Part shown: positions 59,301 to 64,000 of the stretch, piece after piece
Layout: the number at the start of each line of letters is the position of its first letter
Numbering within the stretch: the first letter of the stretch is position 1
Virus record (IMG/VR): IMGVR_UViG_3300005736_000002
Span: 1 to 64,000 of that record
Reading direction: 5' to 3' (one strand)
From: a virus
Length of the DNA: 64,000 nt
Position numbers and translations under genes: made by a program
The notes under the pieces: generated by a model
What the model was told of the DNA's origin: nothing
The model's database searches: none
What the model saw: the letters and a program-made list of their open reading frames with translations, nothing else

Positions 59301-60197
59301 TTACACCGCCATAGGGGGTCGTTCAGCTTTAAACGGTTCTTTATTTACCTCAAGGCCAGTGACGTTAATATCGTCCCAGGTGAGGTTCAGAATGTCGTCC
59401 AGGCTGTTCAGTTCAGGGAGTTCGATCTTACCAGGAACACCCAGCTTACGATCGATCATCTCTTCAGCGTATTCAAACTGGTTCTGATAGATATGGATCT
59501 GAGTGAGGTCACACGACATCCAGCCCAATTCAAAGTCCAGTGCCTTCGCCATACACATCTGATACAGACGGTACTGCTGCGCGGCAAACTGGAAGCCGAA
59601 GATGGTGTCCAGAGAACGGTTGTTCACCTTCATGTGAAGGGTCGGTTTACCCGTTACCTTATCAGGCAGTACAACGAACTGGTGAGAGTACCAGCACGGA
59701 GTTAGAGCCATGAAACGAGAGGCAGCAGGGTTCCAGAAAGTTGTCAGGTGACGACGACCGTAGGGATCATTCTTCAGACCCTCAAAGGTTTCTCTGAGTT
59801 GGTCTACAACGTTACCCGGTGCGATCTGACGATTAAAGTTACGCCATTGCCAGCCATAAGCCTGCCCCATATCACCTTCGTCCAGGTGATCCAGACCGCG
59901 CTTATCGAGGAACTCACGAGTGGTGTTGCCTTGCCAGAAAAAGATACCTTTTTCTTCAAGCTCTTTGGTCTGAGTACGTCCGTTCATCATCATCCAGAAC
60001 TCCTCAAACGCCATACGCAAAGCGGCAGGACGGATGGTAGAGAACGGGAACTCACGAGGACTGTACACAACCTTGGCATCAAACATGGCCCGTGAACCGA
60101 CACCGGTTCGATCCGGAACATCGACACCTAGAAGGAGAATGTCTGAGGCCATCTGAACGTAGCCTTCTTCTCCTTTGTACACTGTACCGTTAAACAT
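59301..60197 (-). CDS. Thymidylate-synthase-family pyrimidine C5 transferase, variant
   Basis: 298 residues. Family landmarks: RTGVGSRAMF, PYGRRHLTTFWNP, catalytic Cys in LTPCWYSHQF (C168), NNRSLDTIFGFQFAA and IHIY (H235, Y237). The residue equivalent to E. coli Asn177, which holds the dUMP base, is Ala205 (FGFQFA in place of LGLPFN). In dCMP hydroxymethylases that site is Asp. The enzyme could therefore act on an altered substrate or make a modified pyrimidine, or just be a diverged dTMP synthase. It starts with AGGAGACAG upstream. Confidence 0.85.
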   Translation of the reverse strand: MFNGTVYKGEEGYVQMASDILLLGVDVPDRTGVGSRAMFDAKVVYSPREFPFSTIRPAALRMAFEEFWMMMNGRTQTKELEEKGIFFWQGNTTREFLDKRGLDHLDEGDMGQAYGWQWRNFNRQIAPGNVVDQLRETFEGLKNDPYGRRHLTTFWNPAASRFMALTPCWYSHQFVVLPDKVTGKPTLHMKVNNRSLDTIFGFQFAAQQYRLYQMCMAKALDFELGWMSCDLTQIHIYQNQFEYAEEMIDRKLGVPGKIELPELNSLDDILNLTWDDINVTGLEVNKEPFKAERPPMAV

Positions 60198-60436
60198 ACT
60201 GTCTCCTAAAAATAGTGGTGCACTATCGACCTTGCCCGTCGAACTGTTGTCACGTTAGCCCCAAAGGTCTTAACGATAGCGCATTTATGGGTGTCTCCTT
60301 CCAGACGGATATTTGAGTATTATTTGTGTTTACCTCAACATCCCCGTCTTCCCCAGTACTTCAGTATTGACTTCAAATAGCACAACCTATTGTCCATCTA
60401 CCTTTTCCTTTCGAGCGACGAAGCTTACAGACTCAG
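60198..60436 (-). other. Intergenic region upstream of thymidylate-synthase-like gene
   Basis: No gene seen in 239 bases. Contains a 5-bp hairpin with 3-base loop, TAGTG-GTG-CACTA (60209-60223 region), and GCGCATTTATG, a partial relative of the early repeat. Possibly the promoter of the thymidylate-synthase-like operon. Confidence 0.4.
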
Positions 60437-60904
60437 TTATAACCCCTTCATATAGCGTTGATTACGCTTCCGAAAAGGTGTCCAGCGAGGTTTTTTACCT
60501 GCCAGAATTCGTTTGGATTCAGCCTCTACCTTACGTTCATTTCGTATCTTTCTGAACTTGGTTATCGGACTGAATCCCCGTGATGTTCGATACCAGGTTA
60601 TCCCTCTCTGTGGTTTCACATTATGGGGTTTACCTGAAGGTAATTTTTTGATCCCGTGAGAAGAACTTCCATAAAAACTCTGCCAGGAATACGTTCGTTT
60701 CTCTTCCCAGGCATCAAGTACTTCAATGAGGGTTAGCCCTCTCCGTATGGCGTGATGTTGAGCCAATGCAATAATGCTACGGAACTTTTTATACAGCACC
60801 TCTTTACTGTCAAAGCTGTTACCACGACGGACAGTATCGATGTAAGAGGCCTTTAATGATTTGTAACCCTTAGATTGGGCTACTTGTTTCCAATCAATCT
60901 TCAT
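60437..60904 (-). CDS. Basic hypothetical protein, possibly DNA-binding
   Basis: 155 residues, strongly basic throughout. The N-terminal half (DSKEVLYKKFRSIIALAQHH and AIRRGLTLIEVLDAWE) is helical; the C-terminal half has WYRTSRGFSPITKFRKIRNE and ends in Lys/Arg-rich coils (GKKPRWTPFRKRNQRYMKGL). The pattern of helix, then aromatic-basic segment fits AP2- or homing-endonuclease-associated DNA-binding proteins, but no catalytic motif is seen. It is alone between two gene-free stretches. Confidence 0.55.
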   Translation of the reverse strand: MKIDWKQVAQSKGYKSLKASYIDTVRRGNSFDSKEVLYKKFRSIIALAQHHAIRRGLTLIEVLDAWEEKRTYSWQSFYGSSSHGIKKLPSGKPHNVKPQRGITWYRTSRGFSPITKFRKIRNERKVEAESKRILAGKKPRWTPFRKRNQRYMKGL

Positions 60905-61125
60905 GGATCAGTCTCTCTAAGGGTTGGAATTGGGGTGAGAAACCCGGTTCGGTGATACACCTGAACACACTCAAGGGTAGCCACAGATGGGTTATCCACT
61001 TTATGTGAGTGCTGAGTTTCTCGAGCTGTCTTTCCAGCAGTCAAGGCTTGTAGCGACTCGTTTATCCAACTGGTGAGTCGTACCAGTCCGCGCCTAGTAC
61101 CTGGGAGGTACTGTGGCTGGATTCG
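60905..61125 (-). promoter_or_regulatory. Intergenic region with 7-bp hairpin
   Basis: No gene in 221 bases. AGTACCT-GGG-AGGTACT (61096-61112) is a perfect 7-bp stem with a 3-base purine loop, the geometry of an N4 virion RNA polymerase promoter reading leftward into 60904. With G61104 as -11, the template base at +1 would be C61093, as in N4 P2. It also lies 14 bases after a stop codon, so an mRNA 3' role is possible. Confidence 0.4.
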
Positions 61126-61596
61126 TTAGCTCAGACGAGGTTCATGCCAATTGGTGTTCTTCAAGAACTTACCTTTCGGATAGAACTTACCGTCCGTGCC
61201 TGTTTGATCCTGAGAGGACTTGATTGCCACTTCAGGGAAGTGACCTTCAGCGTATACCTGAATACCGATCTCATCCTCATAGAAGCCCAGAGTCTCTGTC
61301 ACTTCGTCTGAGGTGGTACACAGCTTAGACATGTTACTGTCATGGACTGCTGCCATGTCTGCATCGGCATCGATACCCATAATGTGAGCCATACCGTAAG
61401 TGACTACCAGGATGTCAGAGACTGCATCACGCATCTCCTGCCAATCCTTTGTTTCAACACCTTCGGTCAACTCTACAGTTTCTTCCTGGATCAAATGCAA
61501 CTGTTTACGGATGTGCTCCCAATTGGGTTTATTGGGATCACCTTGCTCATTACCGAAGACATCGTTCAGTTTTGAGACATTCACAAAATTCGTCAT
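61126..61596 (-). CDS. MazG-like all-alpha NTP pyrophosphohydrolase
   Basis: 156 residues. LHLIQEETVELTEGV followed by WQEMRDAVSDILVVTYGMAH gives the E-x-x-E ... ExxD metal-binding helices of the MazG/PRA-PH superfamily. The C-terminal 60 residues are polar with an EVAIKSSQDQ segment. Such phage enzymes hydrolyse (d)NTPs or alarmone-like nucleotides, balancing nucleotide pools and dampening host starvation signals. It lies downstream of a large gene-free structured region. Confidence 0.88.
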   Translation of the reverse strand: MTNFVNVSKLNDVFGNEQGDPNKPNWEHIRKQLHLIQEETVELTEGVETKDWQEMRDAVSDILVVTYGMAHIMGIDADADMAAVHDSNMSKLCTTSDEVTETLGFYEDEIGIQVYAEGHFPEVAIKSSQDQTGTDGKFYPKGKFLKNTNWHEPRLS

Positions 61597-62032
61597 AGTA
61601 CGTCCTGATTTGAGAAGTTGTATGCACCCCTGTTTCAGTCAACAGGTAGGGGGCAACCCTGTTAATGGAGAACGCGAGCAACCCGTCCTCATGACCTCCG
61701 TACTTTTTGTAAACGTAAAGCTCACGTTTTATACACAACCTCTGCAAAGGTTGCGGATACCAAGGAAAGCATCACTAATGAGATTACTGTGCGAGTACGG
61801 ACGCGATCCACCAAGCGCAAAGCTAAGTAAACCCTGTTTCGTCCACAGGTAGGGTATACCTGCTATTCAGGCTGTGAGGAGCCTTGGACTATTTGCACAG
61901 CTAACTGATGGGCTATGGCTCCCATCGGATAGGAACCTACGGCTCTACTCTTGCTGGAGAACGGAACCTGTCATGGCTTCCGTAAGTCCCTATCCGATGG
62001 GAGTGGGGGAGGTTAATCCCCCGGTGAGATCA
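61597..62032 (-). ncRNA. Candidate structured RNA region
   Basis: 436 bases without a convincing gene and with many perfect inverted repeats: a 15-bp arm pair CTCCCATCGGATAGG (61919-61933) / CCTATCCGATGGGAG (61989-62003); GGGGGA/TCCCCC (about 62006-62022); CAGGTA/TACCTG (61845-61862 region); CAACCT/AGGTTG (about 61737-61754); AGGCT/AGCCT (about 61868-61884); and two copies of CCCTGTTTC-GTC-ACAGGTAGGG (61627-61653 and 61832-61854). If transcribed leftward with its neighbours it would form a highly folded RNA. A DNA role, such as an origin, is an alternative. Confidence 0.45.
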
Positions 62033-62218
62033 TCAGCAGTCTGTCTTGTCTGATTTATTTCCAAACAATAAAGGCCACACAACAACCAGTATCGTACCGG
62101 CGATCGCAGCATCAAACGCCATGGACATTAGACTGGATACGAAGTCCACTGCGACTACAGCAAATAACAGTAGTATGAATCCGATAATGCGTATTTTGTT
62201 GATGAACTCAGGTGCCAT
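62033..62218 (-). CDS. Small two-pass membrane protein
   Basis: 61 residues. IRIIGFILLLFAVVAVDFVS and IAGTILVVVWPLLFG are two membrane segments; the end GNKSDKTDC is polar. The start shares one base with the TerB-like gene stop, so the two are coupled. Inner membrane location. No known family. Confidence 0.6.
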   Translation of the reverse strand: MAPEFINKIRIIGFILLLFAVVAVDFVSSLMSMAFDAAIAGTILVVVWPLLFGNKSDKTDC

Positions 62219-62670
62219 TAGTTAGCGTCCAGACCATAGTCAGCAAGACGGATACCCAGTTTAGAGCCGACTTCTTTTAAGATAGCCAGTTCTTCTGGTT
62301 CGATCTCACCGTCAGCTTCAGCAACGGTTAACATAGTGATGAAGACTTCTTCAGCTTCCTGTGGGGAAGTTTTGACATCTTCGATTTCACGCATGATTTT
62401 CATCTTTCCGATACGGAAACCCGCATCCAGCATAGATTCGAATCGAGCCATCACTTTGTTGATTTCAGGGCCGAAGTGCTCCAGGGATGGGTTAGCTGCC
62501 AACAGCTTCTCCAGGCTGGTAATTTCTTCTGGCTCAATTTCACCATCAGCCGCAGCAATCAGCAGGGAACCTGCTACTACTGCTTCCATCAGGTCACGGT
62601 TTTCCATTTTTTTCAGTTCTGCAGCAGCAGAACCTGCTTTCTTTCTAAATAGTTTGCCTAACATGGACAT
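62218..62670 (-). CDS. TerB-like tellurite-resistance-domain protein
   Basis: 150 residues. The TerB acidic motif appears twice, AAADGEIEPEEITSLEKLL and AEADGEIEPEELAILKEVG, within a helical domain; the N-terminus is basic (GKLFRKKAGS). TerB-type domains are linked to stress and metal-binding complexes at the membrane and to phage-defence or phage-inhibition systems. Here it is encoded in a phage, next to two small membrane proteins (62033 and 62688), an arrangement like a membrane-linked stress module. Function in phage is unknown. Confidence 0.85.
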   Translation of the reverse strand: MSMLGKLFRKKAGSAAAELKKMENRDLMEAVVAGSLLIAAADGEIEPEEITSLEKLLAANPSLEHFGPEINKVMARFESMLDAGFRIGKMKIMREIEDVKTSPQEAEEVFITMLTVAEADGEIEPEELAILKEVGSKLGIRLADYGLDAN

Positions 62671-62687
62671 TCTCTTAGTTGTACCGA

Positions 62688-62867
62688 CTATTGTCGGTGA
62701 TCAGAATCGGGCGGGCCTGAATTGTATTCCCTCACCAGGGCATACAAGAGGAACACCCCCAGGACGACTGCACCTACAATTGAGAAGAAATACGTGAGTC
62801 CGATGAGAACCATCACGACTAACATCAACCCAAGTGCTTGGAGCAAAAATTTGATTTTGCCTAGCAT
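62688..62867 (-). CDS. Small membrane protein upstream of TerB-like gene
   Basis: 59 residues, begun at ATG 62867 after GGGAGGTCGCT (good ribosome binding site). Nearly all hydrophobic between residues 8 and 45 (LLQALGLMLVVMVLIGLTYF; FSIVGAVVLGVFLLYALV), two membrane helices, with a polar NSGPPDSDHRQ tail. It lies 12 bases after the acidic 157-residue gene. Together with 62033 it flanks the TerB-like gene. Confidence 0.6.
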   Translation of the reverse strand: MLGKIKFLLQALGLMLVVMVLIGLTYFFSIVGAVVLGVFLLYALVREYNSGPPDSDHRQ

Positions 62868-62879
62868 AGCGACCTCCCG

Positions 62880-63353
62880 TTATGAGAAGAGGCTTTTACC
62901 TTTTGGCTTACTTTCTGTAGCCGCCATCACTTCAGGCGGTACTTCGGGTACTTCTTCTGCACCGTCAGGGTCTTCAGATTCCGCTTCGACATCATTTTGT
63001 GCGAAGAGGCTGGGTTTAGGCTCGTTAACTGCCTCCTGTTCAGGTTCAGCGACAGCTTCTTCCTTTACTTCAGGCGCTTCGTTTTCGATCTCTTCTTCAG
63101 CGACTTCAGGTACCTCTTCAGTCTCTTGAATTTTTTTAGTTGGATCGACCGTGAGGGTGCCTTTTTCGAACTTAATGAAGTCCATCAAGTGATCTGTGAT
63201 TGTACGACTGATGCGTTGTGCACCTTTGTCACGTAGGAAATCGGTGTACGCATCGATACGAGACTGGTCCTGGTGTACTTCCAGGTACTCTTCAGCCGCT
63301 TCGAGTGTGTCGAAGATCTCTCGACCTACGACGTATTTCTGTTCAACTTTCAT
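62880..63353 (-). CDS. Acidic protein with internal and terminal SLF motifs
   Basis: 157 residues. Residues 1-65 are a folded-looking start (YVVGREIFDTLEAAEEYLEV). Residues 75-150 are an acidic, Glu/Pro/Val-rich linker with KPSLFAQ in its middle; the end is KPKGKSLFS. The gene next to it at 63861 ends AKSLFS. Repeated SLF motifs in an acidic tether suggest a partner-binding tail, in the way SSB tails or clamp-binding motifs work. Its place beside RuvC and a probable SSB points to DNA replication or late transcription. No family recognised. Confidence 0.65.
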   Translation of the reverse strand: MKVEQKYVVGREIFDTLEAAEEYLEVHQDQSRIDAYTDFLRDKGAQRISRTITDHLMDFIKFEKGTLTVDPTKKIQETEEVPEVAEEEIENEAPEVKEEAVAEPEQEAVNEPKPSLFAQNDVEAESEDPDGAEEVPEVPPEVMAATESKPKGKSLFS

Positions 63354-63363
63354 GGGAAATTCC

Positions 63364-63858
63364 TTACGGGTATTTCAGTAGGGCGTAGTGGGCAATCATC
63401 AATGCGTCACTGCGTCCATCCAGAAGACCCCCTTTCGGGCCTCGGATATTGACTTGAGGGTAGAGTCGCTCACATATCTCAGCGACACCCTGTTTGATGG
63501 CTTTCTGTCTCGGTGCACCTTTGAGCTTACTGCTCACAGATAGGCCTATCTCTTTTTGCCATGCTTTAGGTCTGACTAAATCAACAGGGGAACCTGATAC
63601 TCTAGCGAGGGTATTAACTACCCCTACGTTGTAGCCAAACTTAAAGTTGGAACCTGCAGAGGCACCTTGGATAGAACTTACGTCCTCAACCATGACCATC
63701 CGTAGGGTGTATTCCTCTTGGATCTGTTTGAACCAAGCGGCAATATCAATAGGCTTATCTGTGGTGGGCATAAAAATAGCTTTATGCTCACTCGGCAGTA
63801 CCGCACAGATAGCCCCCTTATCTCCGGGATCTATCCCGACGTAGACAGAGGGCTTCAT
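63364..63858 (-). CDS. RuvC-like Holliday junction resolvase
   Basis: 164 residues, RuvC length. VGIDPGDKGA (first Asp), MVMVEDVS (Glu) and DGRSDALMIAHYA (final Asp pair) are the RNase H-fold catalytic set. FGYNVGVV and RPKAWQKEIGL are typical for phage RuvC-type enzymes. It resolves branched DNA before packaging and may act in recombination. Start ATG 63858, 2 bases after the upstream stop at 63861. Confidence 0.9.
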   Translation of the reverse strand: MKPSVYVGIDPGDKGAICAVLPSEHKAIFMPTTDKPIDIAAWFKQIQEEYTLRMVMVEDVSSIQGASAGSNFKFGYNVGVVNTLARVSGSPVDLVRPKAWQKEIGLSVSSKLKGAPRQKAIKQGVAEICERLYPQVNIRGPKGGLLDGRSDALMIAHYALLKYP

Positions 63859-63860
63859 CG

Positions 63861-64000
63861 TTACGAGAACAGGGATTTAGCAGGGCCACCTGCCTGAGTA
63901 GCTGCCGCTGCTGGAGCGCCCGCTACACCCGCCTGAGCACCTGTCATGCCTTTGGCTTTGTTTTTAGTGATACCTGTCCACTTTTCAGCCCACTGGTCGT
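63861..64000 (-). CDS. C-terminal end of a probable SSB (cut by the window edge)
   Basis: The last 45 codons of a leftward gene; its start lies beyond the window. The visible part is WAEKWTGITKNKAKGM, then an Ala/Gly/Pro/Gln-rich flexible segment and the end GGPAKSLFS. A disordered linker with a short conserved tip is typical of single-stranded DNA-binding proteins, and in N4-type phages the SSB (gp45) lies near these genes. The identity is an inference from context. The tip matches that of the neighbouring 157-residue protein. Confidence 0.5.
   Translation of the reverse strand, partial: DQWAEKWTGITKNKAKGMTGAQAGVAGAPAAAATQAGGPAKSLFS

Noticed and set aside
61550-61747. A 65-codon leftward frame at the start of the structured region
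   Set aside because: It overlaps the MazG-like gene start, has no ribosome binding site and its sequence looks unselected.

Overview
This window is most of a phage genome of the N4 type (Schitoviridae-like), apparently inserted at a tRNA-Cys gene of a gammaproteobacterium-like host. The N4 identity rests on several independent landmarks: a 3520-residue giant virion RNA polymerase (48394-58956), a T7-like RNA polymerase split into two subunits (RNAP1 at 18042-18941, RNAP2 at 13246-14439), a family A DNA polymerase with an N4-like gene neighbourhood, a MoxR-type ATPase beside a VWA protein, and a late block whose order from portal to virion RNA polymerase matches N4 gp59 to gp50. A P4-type tyrosine integrase and an AlpA-like small DNA-binding protein at the left edge, next to the 3' half of tRNA-Cys, are unusual for this phage group and point to a temperate or integrated lifestyle. 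The window stops inside the phage, so the right attachment site is not seen.

Layout. Positions 1-1474: tRNA-Cys end, attachment/arm-site region and integrase (+). Positions 1449-13062 (-): AlpA-like protein, small unknown genes, DNA polymerase, Dda/RecD-like helicase, VWA/HExxH protein, MoxR-like ATPase. Positions 13246-22234 (-): RNAP2, an HNH homing endonuclease directly upstream of it, then a dense array of tiny overlapping genes that surrounds RNAP1, and the first early genes. Positions 22235-22970: gene-free control region with hairpins, direct repeats and terminators; by comparison with N4 this is where the ends of the linear virion genome would be joined. Positions 22971-23459 (-): a Tad2-type anti-Thoeris protein. 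Positions 23551-35401 (+): terminase, tail appendages/fibres, M15 endolysin, two holins, second fibre set. Positions 35463-36702 (-): glutaredoxin and PhoH-like ATPase. Positions 36948-58956 (+): portal, scaffold, major capsid protein, internal virion proteins, virion RNA polymerase. Positions 58987-64000 (-): thymidylate-synthase-like enzyme, MazG-like pyrophosphohydrolase, TerB-like protein, RuvC-like resolvase and the tail of a probable SSB.

How it should work, by analogy with N4: the virion RNA polymerase is injected with the DNA and reads early genes from hairpin promoters, the RNAP1/RNAP2 heterodimer reads middle genes, and host sigma70 RNA polymerase assisted by the phage SSB reads the late block.

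The most unusual feature is the array at 15.0-20.8 kb. About 18 small, mostly basic or cysteine-containing proteins of 50-130 residues, otherwise very different from each other, nearly all carry a short hydrophobic motif of the form xLxLI (variants LDLIG, LKLIT, VNLIH, LILGL) after a charged helix, usually at the extreme C-terminus. A further HTH protein at 2512-2838 carries the same tail. This looks like a diversified multigene family with one shared docking motif. Second is a zincin-type HEMFH metallopeptidase signature inside the giant virion RNA polymerase, just after its polymerase core.
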